This document shows positions 34,988 through 43,443 of a stretch of 64,000 nt of DNA, in pieces (position 1 is the stretch's first letter; each line of letters opens with the position of its first letter). A program made the position numbers and the translations under genes. The stretch is from positions 62,001 through 126,000 of the forward strand of contig NZ_PYAS01000011.1 in the NCBI RefSeq assembly GCF_003014695.1, read 5' to 3'. Source of the stretch: Dyadobacter jiangsuensis. Lineage in GTDB: Bacteria; Bacteroidota; Bacteroidia; Cytophagales; Spirosomataceae. The notes under the pieces were generated by a model that was given only the letters and a program-made list of their open reading frames with translations, had not been told where the DNA came from and did not search any database.

Positions 34988-37420
34988 CTAAAACGGTAAC
35001 CCGACCGCTATATTCAATATCAGATTCTCCTTTCGCCACGCCCGGCTGCCGAAGTTGATTTCATTAAATACCCATGGATTTTTGTATTCCACAACGCCTT
35101 CATCACTGATATTCTTGATCTCATTCACGTACCACGGCTTGCGGAATGGCGTCGCGAGGTCGAGGCGGAATATCAGGTAAGAGAAATCCAGGCGCAGGCC
35201 GATCCCCCCGCCGACGGCGACTTGTTTCAAAAATTTATTGCTGATCAAAGCTGTTCCGGGATATGCAGCGCGGGTACTGTCACCGAATGACCAGATATTG
35301 CCGGCGTCCAGAAAAATAGCCCCGTTAATGATATCAGTGAACTTCATTCGAACCTCTGAGTTGAATTCGAGCCGGATATCCGCAAAAGACTGATAGCCCA
35401 ATAAGCGAATGGACAATGTATCCGGAGCAACCGAACCCGGCCCCAGCGACCGTGCGCGAAACGCCCTGATTCCCGTACTACCTCCACCAAAGTACTGTTT
35501 AAATTGAGGTATCGGCATCGTCTTCGAGTTTCCATATGGCTTAGCAGCACCCACCAGAATGCGGTTCGCCCATTTAATTGACGGGGTGATTGTGCGGTAA
35601 TATCTTACGTCGCCATCCACCTTCAAATATTGCAGGATAGGCACTTTCAAAAATTCTTTGGGATACCCCTCATCATTTTTCTTCGCCAAGAGACTCAAAA
35701 TGTTCCCGCCCCACTCGATACCACCCGACATGGCTACCTGATTTTTACTGAATGGCCGGGGTGTTGGGCGATAGGACACAGAATAGTTGGAACCCAGTAT
35801 AAAGAATTTGGTGTCGACAAGCCGGAAAAGCCGGTCAACATCGGACGGGTTTGTATTGGGGTCCGTCGCAACTTCCCCAAGTAGTTCTGTATTGATATTT
35901 CTCGGTTCCACGAAGTTGATGGAAATCGGCGCGAATGTGTGTTCAACTTCCGAATTTCGGCGCCATACATAGGACCAGTCGCCCCGGATGGAACGCGTCG
36001 TGTAAAAGTTACGCTGTATCCGGTTTTCGTAGGTTACTGAAAGAATGGTTTTAGGCAAAGATTGGCTTTTCTCAGGTCTGATTCTTACGAAAGGAATGAT
36101 AAAGCGGGGAAAAGACAAATCGGCGGAAGCACCGTAACGGATATACTCGTTCCCAATGTTATTGGAAGTGGTACGACTACCGCCTAACTGCACGTCAAAT
36201 CCGAAATATGCCTTGATTGCGAGCATTTCGGCTCCCCTGAAAAAGTTGCGGTTGCGCCAGGTAACATCCAGCTGCGACCCGCCCAGGTTATTGGATTTGG
36301 TACTGGCCGAAAGAGTCGTCTGCAGCGACTTTTTCTTCATCGGTGAAAGGTCGTAGTGCACATCAAGCAATGCGGAATCGGAACGGGGTACGAGGTCGAA
36401 ACGATTTTTAACAAACCGGAAATTTTGCAGGTTGATCAACCTTTGCAGGGATACATCGTGCATGGTATTGGTGTACAAATTCCCCCTTCTGAAACCGATG
36501 GCATCGTAGAATATCCTGCGCTTGTAATGATTACCCGGGTCAGTAATGGTAATACCCCGGCGCAGCGGCCCGCGTGCGGCAAGGCCCGTGGTGTCGGCCA
36601 GCTTGTTTTCTTCCGTACCGGTATTGACGTAAATGCGGTTGATAAAATACTGTTTCAAAGAAGTCTGGGCAGTTTCCTTCTTGACTTCGAGGAAAAGATT
36701 CACCTGCTGCGGCCCCAATGTAGAGTCGGCACGACCGATGGTGGAATCGACTTTGACAATCAAATAATCGGGATTGAAATAGTAATATCCTTTGCCTTTC
36801 AACTCCTGGTCGATGCGGACACGCTCGGTTGTGATTACTTCCAGGCGGATCGGGTCTCCCTTTTTCAGCAGGGTTTTTTGTTTGGCCAAAACCAGGTCGC
36901 GGTTGAACAGCGAACTGTCGGGCACCACATAGCTGATTTCGTTGATCACATAGCGGGGCATGACGTAAGCATCGTATTCTGTGATTGCCGTACGTTTTCG
37001 TTTATTTTTGTTCGGAACGATCTTACCCTTGGCCTTGGAGCGGTAATAGCCTTCGTTATCCAGAAACGCAACCATATTGGCCGCATTGATGTCGACAATG
37101 CGCTGCGTGGCGTAACGCGGCGGCTCGCCGAGCTTTTTCCGGAACCAGCTTCGCAATCCACCTTCATCTTTGGGTTCGCCGATCCAGTAGTAAAACCACA
37201 CTTTCCAGGGAAACCCGAAAATAGTTTTGTTGGCAGGAGGTTTGATCAGTCCTTCCAATTGGTCGGCAACGCCGGTCACGTTTGGTTTGGAAATGCTGTC
37301 GGGCTGCACATTGACCTTGTTGCCCACATATATGCTCTGTCCTTCGGGCACGTATCTATTAACCGAGCAGCCGCCCAGGAAAATACAGATCGCCAGTATA
37401 TATCCTATGTTACTTCTCAT
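34988..37420 (-). CDS. tamL: TamL-type outer membrane assembly lipoprotein (BamA/TamA superfamily)
   Basis: An 810-residue Omp85-superfamily protein of the lipidated Bacteroidota TamA variant, TamL. A lipoprotein signal ends in the lipobox LGGC with Cys18. POTRA-like repeats fill about 30-400 (VINEISYVVPDSSLFNRDL and IYVNTG-type beta segments), followed by a 16-strand barrel (surface antigen/D15 type) with the conserved GGSTGIRAFRARSLGP turn and a C-terminal strand ending in Phe. It would insert or fold outer-membrane proteins together with TamB. The frame is open to 37456, but ATG 37420 starts the lipoprotein signal. That ATG lies 11 bp inside the tamB 3' end, so the genes are translationally coupled. 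Confidence 0.93.
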   Translation of the reverse strand: MRSNIGYILAICIFLGGCSVNRYVPEGQSIYVGNKVNVQPDSISKPNVTGVADQLEGLIKPPANKTIFGFPWKVWFYYWIGEPKDEGGLRSWFRKKLGEPPRYATQRIVDINAANMVAFLDNEGYYRSKAKGKIVPNKNKRKRTAITEYDAYVMPRYVINEISYVVPDSSLFNRDLVLAKQKTLLKKGDPIRLEVITTERVRIDQELKGKGYYYFNPDYLIVKVDSTIGRADSTLGPQQVNLFLEVKKETAQTSLKQYFINRIYVNTGTEENKLADTTGLAARGPLRRGITITDPGNHYKRRIFYDAIGFRRGNLYTNTMHDVSLQRLINLQNFRFVKNRFDLVPRSDSALLDVHYDLSPMKKKSLQTTLSASTKSNNLGGSQLDVTWRNRNFFRGAEMLAIKAYFGFDVQLGGSRTTSNNIGNEYIRYGASADLSFPRFIIPFVRIRPEKSQSLPKTILSVTYENRIQRNFYTTRSIRGDWSYVWRRNSEVEHTFAPISINFVEPRNINTELLGEVATDPNTNPSDVDRLFRLVDTKFFILGSNYSVSYRPTPRPFSKNQVAMSGGIEWGGNILSLLAKKNDEGYPKEFLKVPILQYLKVDGDVRYYRTITPSIKWANRILVGAAKPYGNSKTMPIPQFKQYFGGGSTGIRAFRARSLGPGSVAPDTLSIRLLGYQSFADIRLEFNSEVRMKFTDIINGAIFLDAGNIWSFGDSTRAAYPGTALISNKFLKQVAVGGGIGLRLDFSYLIFRLDLATPFRKPWYVNEIKNISDEGVVEYKNPWVFNEINFGSRAWRKENLILNIAVGLPF

Positions 37421-40400
37421 TGCGCTGCTTTTGGAAAATTTCGCGGAACAGGTCATAGTCCGCAGTAATGATAAAACTCACACCGGTTTCGATGATAAAA
37501 CCTTCCAGAATAGACTGATACTGGTTTTTTCGATAGCCCCGGAACATATACCGGCCGTCTTTGCTGAGAGAATAATCAAGGGCAATGTTGTCGAATACTT
37601 CGGTTGAATTGCCCGTATTGCCTTTACTTTCAAGCTCGAAGTTCTTGCCCACGGAAATTTTCAACCGGTTGTTCAGGAATGCCTTGCTAAGGCCAACGTT
37701 CAAGTCGGTGCGTGCTCCGGTACTCTGGTCTGCCGTGGAGTTCAGGCCAATGTTAAGGTCGACGCCCTTCACGAGATCAGAGGCCAGGTTGTTAAGCTGG
37801 TCGGTGAGCAGCTGACTTACGCTTTGACGCGCCACAGCTTCCGCGCTCGAACCGATATTGAAACCCGCAGTAGACTGGTCGGTGATGAATTTGTTGGTGA
37901 TCAGCAACGCGAACGCCTGTTTGTTAGCCTCGGACGGGTTGTTCTGCATATCCTTCCAGAATGTCTGGCCGGTAATGTCTTGTTCAATGGTTTTATCGAT
38001 GGATTTGTCGGGTATTACGATCTGGAATGCGATATTGGGCGTTGTGAGATTTCCCGTGATCACGATTTGCACTTCCACCGGTATTTTACTGGCGCCCTGG
38101 AATTTGGCGGCAATAGAGCCAGGGTCGACCATCACCGGATACGAAGCGGTGATATTCAGATCGGCTTTCATGGGATCACCGGTCCAGAGGAGCGTACTTC
38201 CCTTTTTAATCTCAAACTGCCTTTTCAGGATTTGCAGCGTGAGGTCATAAGAACCTTCCGTTAAATCATAAGAACCCAGGAGGAAGAGCTGACCGTTCGG
38301 TGCCACGCCTGTGTTCAGCTGCGCATTTCCTTTCAGGCGGATGTTATCGCCATTCAATTCGTCGATCACTACTTTGAATTCCGATTTATCATCGACGTCG
38401 ATGTCCAGCGAAATCTGCGATGCAAAATCCACCATTACGTTTTGCGATGCTTCCACGGAGTCCTTCTTCACCGCTTCGGTGCCGTTGCTCATATCCACAA
38501 ACTCGATCACGCCTTTGGTTGCGTCGCCCGCCTCCGTGGCGTCACTGGGCATGACCACCGTTATATTGCTTCCGGGATCGACCTTCACACTACCGTCGAT
38601 CACCGAGTTCGCGCCCTGGCCTTTTACGGTCAGATTAGCGTCGATATTGGCTTTCCCGAAGAATAGCTCGTTCTCTTTCTGGGTCGAATTCAGGACATTG
38701 AAATTTTTAGCAGAAATATTGAGGTTATACCCCACATCCGGCAGCTTGGCAATGCTTACATTTCCATTGATCTTCATCGCCTGGTTGAGCGAATCGGTAA
38801 CTGTGAAGTTGTTGAAATTGATATTCTGGCCTGCAAACTGAATTTTTTGCCCGGCCAGCGAGTACCGCGATCCCAGTTGTGTCGCATTGAATGCCACATT
38901 ATCGAAATTGATCGCTCCGTCGAGTCGCGGACTGTCGGTCGCCCCGGTAATGTTGATATTGCCCGTCAGGTTACCTTCCGCCCGTTTCAGCTCGCCGAAA
39001 CTGAATGCCTCGATCGTTTTGGCGCTGAGTTTTTTCAAATCCATCTTGAAATCCATCGGACTTTCGGATTTCAGATTATAGCTTCCCCTGATACTCACGT
39101 CATTCTGATCGTTTACGAGTGACATGGCCACGCGGATCAGGTTTTCGGTTTCGTTAGTCGATTTCAGTGCCAGGTCACCTACCGGTATTTTGGTTACGGC
39201 GAGATTATTGATTGTCAGTTCCCCCGTGTACACCGGTGAGGTCATATAGTTGCTCAATAATACTTTCCCATTCAAAGTACCTGTCGCGAGCGTGGAGTCG
39301 AGCGTAGCGATCTCGATCAACGGACCGATAGCGATATTGGCCATTGTAATGTCGAGCGGACTGTTTGGCGCATCGGATGTAGAATTGATTTTCAACGACT
39401 GCCCCTTGTTACTGATCGCCAGATTCTTCACATACACGCTGTCGGCCGCATATTGTACATAACCAGCCGTGTCAGTCTCCCATTTGTCGTAATTCAGCAG
39501 CAGGTCGTCGCGCAGGTTGAGGCGATATTGATTGTTGTTAATGGCCAGGTCACCTTTTACAGCGTGTCGTTCGGTATTGACCGAATCGCGGACGATAAAA
39601 TCGAATTTGACGTCATTATCGACAATCTGGCTAACCAGCGACGCATTCTGCATTCTGAAACCACCGGTATTGACCTGTCCTACATTCGCATTCAAAGCCG
39701 CATTGGCTTCCGTGGTGCTGAAATTTATCGACGTCCGTTCCACGATGGTACTGTCGTAATTGACCATCGGGACACTCAGCCGGGCTACCAGGGACGAATC
39801 TTTCTGGTTATCCATTTGCGCATGTAGCTGGATTGTCTTCATTTCCCGTATTTCCGGCACGAAAACCTGGATTGCCGGATGATTGTTAAGCGTGGCATCC
39901 AGGGCGAAGTTTACCGGTTTGGTCACTTCTTTGTACGTCAGGTCGGGTGATTTGAAATGCTTTCCGACCTCGGTCAGGATCGCGTCGCCAATTTCGGTGT
40001 AAGAATACTGGCCGGTCATTTTGGCTTTCAGAATGGGCGATTCGATGTAAGCTTGCTTGCCGCCGCTGGAATCGGTCAATTGTACGCGGATATTGGAGAT
40101 ACCGACCGGCTTGCGATGGTGTACCAGCACCAGGCTGTCGACATTCACGGTTCCCAGCGGATTTTCAGGATTGGTCGAAGGCATATCTACCTTAATGCTT
40201 CCTTTCACCTGCAATGAATCCGCATACAGATTCAGGGCCGTAAGGTCGAGGTTCGTCACTTCAAGGTCGGCTTTTACCGACGGGTATTCTTTGGACAAAT
40301 CTGCCTGTGCATTCAGGTCAAGATCGATATTACGGTCGTCCATGTTGGCCGAGATGTTGGCTAGTCCATGGTCGATATCGCCTTTCAGTTTCAGGTTTTG

Positions 40401-42350
40401 GTATACATAACCCTTGATGTCTGCACTTTCAATATTGCCGTCCAGGCGTGCCTTCATTGTTTTCGGGGCATATCCTACACCGTCCACATCCGCACGGAGG
40501 GTGAGTTTGCCCATTTCGGCGGGTGGTTGCTTGGTAAGCTTGCCGAGGTCGAATTCCGTGAGTGTCAGTGTGCCGTTATACTGAGCCCGCAGGCTATCGG
40601 CGATGTTTTTAAGATTGCCTGTAAAAGTCCCCGTACCAAACGACGTGTTCACGGCCGTTGCGAGGGTAAGATTTTCCATGGAGCCTTTCACTTTCCCGGA
40701 TACCTTGATCGCGTCGGGCAACTCGATGGAAGCCGGAACTGTGCTGTCGGGCAGCATTTTGAGGAGATCGGCCTTGGTCGACGATATTTCGTTAATATTC
40801 AAATCCATCGCGAGCTTTTCTGCATCTGGAAGGCCTCTCAGGCGACCGTCTGCACTCAGGACGGTGCCGTCGAGCATAGTAAACCTCGCTTTGGAAATGA
40901 GCATATCGTCTACTGATCCGGTGATTTGTCCCGTCCCTTTCACTACGCCGTTCGGCTCCTTGTCGAATGGCGGGGTTTTGGCCAGATCTGGCGCCAAAAG
41001 CAAAATGTCTGCGAAGGCAATGCGGCTGTCGGTGAGGCGTAATTTAAGCTTTACCTTGCCAATGTCGTTGGTGAGCTGGTCGAGGTTTTTGTAGCGCAGG
41101 CTCAGCTCATCTCGCAAAAGGGTATTCGGCGTTTTGAGATAAAGATTTCGGAGGTAGGTCTCCTGGTCGCCATAGGCAAAGTCGGTACGGAATGCATCCA
41201 GGCGAAAGCCGCTTTTGTCCTTGAATGAGGCAGATTTCAATGCACCGGCAATATTTTCCGGCGAGAAAAGGAAGTCCCGTAAATCTACATTGAGGTCTTT
41301 GATATTGAGGTGTGCGTAGTCGAGGCCCTTGGGTATGGCGGGGGAGTTGAAGTCATCGTAGCGGATATCGTTGTCCGCCAGTTTGATTTCTCCCACTTTT
41401 ACATACCAACCCGGGGCGGAAGTAGTGTCCTTCGTTTCCGGCGGCGGCCCGGCGGCCGTAGTTTTAGGTTTTTTAGCAAATTCTGCAAAGAGCGACATGT
41501 TTTGCAGCGAAACGTTTTTCACATCCACACGCTGGCTACCCATGTAAACGCTGTTCACATGCCCGGCCAGTTTCCCGACGGTCAAGCCGTTTTTCAATCC
41601 CGATGTTTCATCGTCAAATTCCCATTTGAACTGTTGAATATCGATGTCACCCGCTTTGATATCCAGCGAATCAGCCGGATCTGGCTTCGGCTCGGGGCCG
41701 GAGGCAGCCACTTTCGGGGCAGGATACATCCTGAGCTTCACCTGGCTGTTATGCAATGCAGTGTTGGTGAGGTGGTATTGTGAGATCGTTGGATTAAATT
41801 TGTCGAACTTGACAACCGCTGAGTCGATGTTCCCCGAAGCGTCGGTGCCGATCACCGCGTCGCGGTATGAGAACCGGACCTTTTTCAACGAAATCTGATC
41901 CAGGCGCATTTTGAGCGGTTTTGACGGTGTTGTATCAACTTCTTTATCGGTACCGGCAAATGCATCTACTATAAACTGGAAATTGAAGGTAGTATCGGGT
42001 AAAACACGGTTGATGTTAGCATTCACATCTTCCAGCTCTACCTTGTTAATACCAATATCGCCGTTGATGAGGCTGTACATATCAAGGTCAACATACAGGC
42101 GCTTGCCCGCAATGAGCGTGTCGCCATGCGAATCTTCAAAATACACGCCTTCGAGCAATACCCAGTCGGGAATGTCGAACCGGATTTTCTCGATATTGAC
42201 CTTGGTTTTAAGTTTTTTACGTAAAAAAGAATTCGCCTGGGATGTTAAAAAATTCTGGCCGAACGGTGTCTGGATTCCCCAGATCAACACGCCAACCAGA
42301 ATCAAAACTGTCAGGATTATTATGGCCAGTACTTTCAGTGCTTTCTTCAT
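37410..42350 (-). CDS. tamB: Translocation/assembly module TamB
   Basis: A 1646-residue AsmA/TamB-like protein. An N-terminal membrane anchor (about 7-27) holds it in the inner membrane, and a very long beta-taco region spans the periplasm, with many repeating amphipathic beta-strands. The conserved C-terminal TamB domain (about 1200-1646) would contact TamL in the outer membrane. Current models give such proteins roles in outer-membrane protein assembly and in phospholipid transport between membranes. It is the first gene of a tamB-tamL pair overlapping by 11 bp. No upstream promoter match is clear; a hairpin at 42404-42436 separates it from the preceding gene. Confidence 0.95.
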   Translation of the reverse strand: MKKALKVLAIIILTVLILVGVLIWGIQTPFGQNFLTSQANSFLRKKLKTKVNIEKIRFDIPDWVLLEGVYFEDSHGDTLIAGKRLYVDLDMYSLINGDIGINKVELEDVNANINRVLPDTTFNFQFIVDAFAGTDKEVDTTPSKPLKMRLDQISLKKVRFSYRDAVIGTDASGNIDSAVVKFDKFNPTISQYHLTNTALHNSQVKLRMYPAPKVAASGPEPKPDPADSLDIKAGDIDIQQFKWEFDDETSGLKNGLTVGKLAGHVNSVYMGSQRVDVKNVSLQNMSLFAEFAKKPKTTAAGPPPETKDTTSAPGWYVKVGEIKLADNDIRYDDFNSPAIPKGLDYAHLNIKDLNVDLRDFLFSPENIAGALKSASFKDKSGFRLDAFRTDFAYGDQETYLRNLYLKTPNTLLRDELSLRYKNLDQLTNDIGKVKLKLRLTDSRIAFADILLLAPDLAKTPPFDKEPNGVVKGTGQITGSVDDMLISKARFTMLDGTVLSADGRLRGLPDAEKLAMDLNINEISSTKADLLKMLPDSTVPASIELPDAIKVSGKVKGSMENLTLATAVNTSFGTGTFTGNLKNIADSLRAQYNGTLTLTEFDLGKLTKQPPAEMGKLTLRADVDGVGYAPKTMKARLDGNIESADIKGYVYQNLKLKGDIDHGLANISANMDDRNIDLDLNAQADLSKEYPSVKADLEVTNLDLTALNLYADSLQVKGSIKVDMPSTNPENPLGTVNVDSLVLVHHRKPVGISNIRVQLTDSSGGKQAYIESPILKAKMTGQYSYTEIGDAILTEVGKHFKSPDLTYKEVTKPVNFALDATLNNHPAIQVFVPEIREMKTIQLHAQMDNQKDSSLVARLSVPMVNYDSTIVERTSINFSTTEANAALNANVGQVNTGGFRMQNASLVSQIVDNDVKFDFIVRDSVNTERHAVKGDLAINNNQYRLNLRDDLLLNYDKWETDTAGYVQYAADSVYVKNLAISNKGQSLKINSTSDAPNSPLDITMANIAIGPLIEIATLDSTLATGTLNGKVLLSNYMTSPVYTGELTINNLAVTKIPVGDLALKSTNETENLIRVAMSLVNDQNDVSIRGSYNLKSESPMDFKMDLKKLSAKTIEAFSFGELKRAEGNLTGNINITGATDSPRLDGAINFDNVAFNATQLGSRYSLAGQKIQFAGQNINFNNFTVTDSLNQAMKINGNVSIAKLPDVGYNLNISAKNFNVLNSTQKENELFFGKANIDANLTVKGQGANSVIDGSVKVDPGSNITVVMPSDATEAGDATKGVIEFVDMSNGTEAVKKDSVEASQNVMVDFASQISLDIDVDDKSEFKVVIDELNGDNIRLKGNAQLNTGVAPNGQLFLLGSYDLTEGSYDLTLQILKRQFEIKKGSTLLWTGDPMKADLNITASYPVMVDPGSIAAKFQGASKIPVEVQIVITGNLTTPNIAFQIVIPDKSIDKTIEQDITGQTFWKDMQNNPSEANKQAFALLITNKFITDQSTAGFNIGSSAEAVARQSVSQLLTDQLNNLASDLVKGVDLNIGLNSTADQSTGARTDLNVGLSKAFLNNRLKISVGKNFELESKGNTGNSTEVFDNIALDYSLSKDGRYMFRGYRKNQYQSILEGFIIETGVSFIITADYDLFREIFQKQRNEK

Positions 42351-42403
42351 CCCAGGCTGATTTCCGCCATATTAAGGCGTTGATAATCTTGGTTTGCAAT
42401 AAA

Positions 42404-42440
42404 CCTGCCTGCCAGATGCATCATCTGACAGGCAGGTATC
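42404..42440. terminator. Terminator between a LolA-like gene and tamB
   Basis: CCTGCCTG (42404-42411) pairs with CAGGCAGG (42429-42436); an inner CAGAT/ATCTG stem (42413-42417, 42423-42427) leaves a GCATC loop. On the minus strand it is followed by TTTATT. It would end the transcript of the 236-residue exported-protein gene, located upstream of tamB on the same strand. Confidence 0.85.
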
Positions 42441-42457
42441 GGGCGATAATACCCTTG

Positions 42458-43168
42458 TTATCTTTTGAATAGTTCGACGTTCACATTTTCGTTCACCGTC
42501 AGCGCCGATTTGATCGTCACCGGTTTTTTATCAGAGCTGTTGAGCTCCACGAGCTTCGCGGGGTATAAAATACCATACGCAGATTTGGCATAATCTGATA
42601 AATCGGTAGTCGTTTCTACGCCGGCCTGGTTCAGTTTCTGACGTACGAGCAAACCGGATTTAGCGTCGAAATAGAGGTTGTACTTTACACCTTTACCCTG
42701 CAATTCTACATTATTCACCTGAACGCCGTTGAGCGTTTCCGTACCGACAGTCGTGGCGATCAGCCCGCGGTTTTTATAGTCGATGAAAGGCACGAGGTTG
42801 TCATACAGCTCCATCCGCATATTCTGTTGCTCCGCCTGGCTCAGGTCTTTCACATCGACTCTCTGCCCGATAGGTACTTTGATCCACCCCTGGTCGCCCT
42901 TCACGGTGTATACAAAGCTGCGTTTCATGATGGTTTTGTTCTTGTAGATCGATTGCTCAGGGATAGATGCAGTGATTACCGCGTCGTATGGAGTGGCAGC
43001 AGCGGCAGCATAGCTTCTTTTGATGTTATAGGATTTTACCCCATCCCAAAGGCCTTTGCCGCCCGTTGCTTTGTAAAATTGTGAAAATATGGAGTCAGCG
43101 GGCAATTTCTGTGCGTAAGAACCAGCCGTTACCAATAGCAATGCGGCCAGCATTTTGATCTTTTTCAT
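42458..43168 (-). CDS. Exported LolA-like protein of unknown role
   Basis: A 236-residue protein with a signal peptide (1-19, ending GSYAQ) and no lipobox. The mature region has alternating beta-strands with a late DAKSGLLVRQKLN and GILYPAKLVELNSS pattern, similar to outer-membrane lipoprotein-sorting (LolA/LolB-like) folds that bind lipids or acyl chains in a half-barrel. I cannot assign it to LolA itself: a clear lolA gene is present at 52348. It may be a lipid- or substrate-binding periplasmic protein. It stands between the tamBL pair (downstream) and a TonB receptor gene (upstream) on the same strand, but each is separated by a terminator, so it is probably its own unit. Confidence 0.7.
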   Translation of the reverse strand: MKKIKMLAALLLVTAGSYAQKLPADSIFSQFYKATGGKGLWDGVKSYNIKRSYAAAAATPYDAVITASIPEQSIYKNKTIMKRSFVYTVKGDQGWIKVPIGQRVDVKDLSQAEQQNMRMELYDNLVPFIDYKNRGLIATTVGTETLNGVQVNNVELQGKGVKYNLYFDAKSGLLVRQKLNQAGVETTTDLSDYAKSAYGILYPAKLVELNSSDKKPVTIKSALTVNENVNVELFKR

Positions 43169-43381
43169 CTGTGTAAAATTTTGTTTTAAGTTTTTGACCT
43201 TCCGGCATCCGGTTATCCGGGCGCCCTGATTTTTTAGATCACGCTGCGTGTTCGGGGTTTAAATAACTAAAATTAATCGACTCCTGTGCGAGCTATTTGC
43301 AAAAACCGTTCCATGAAGCCGAATCCGCTCGAAAATGATCGTAGCAGCGCTTCCTGAGGCTATCAGGAACTGCTTGTAAAT

Positions 43382-43414
43382 GAAAAGGAAGGACCGAAAC
43401 GACCCTTCCTTTTC
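43382..43414. terminator. Terminator downstream of the TonB-dependent receptor
   Basis: GAAAAGGAAGG (43382-43392) pairs with CCTTCCTTTTC (43404-43414), an 11-bp stem with an 11-nt loop. The stem itself contains the T-run on the minus strand. It lies 30 bp after the receptor stop codon. Confidence 0.88.
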
Positions 43415-43443
43415 ACATATATTAACAAATGTCGCCTTACCGA

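Noticed and set aside
36356..37468. A 370-codon frame on the plus strand
   Set aside because: It lies wholly opposite tamL, whose lipobox, POTRA repeats and barrel are clear; the frame has no recognisable motif and ends up in antisense codon bias.
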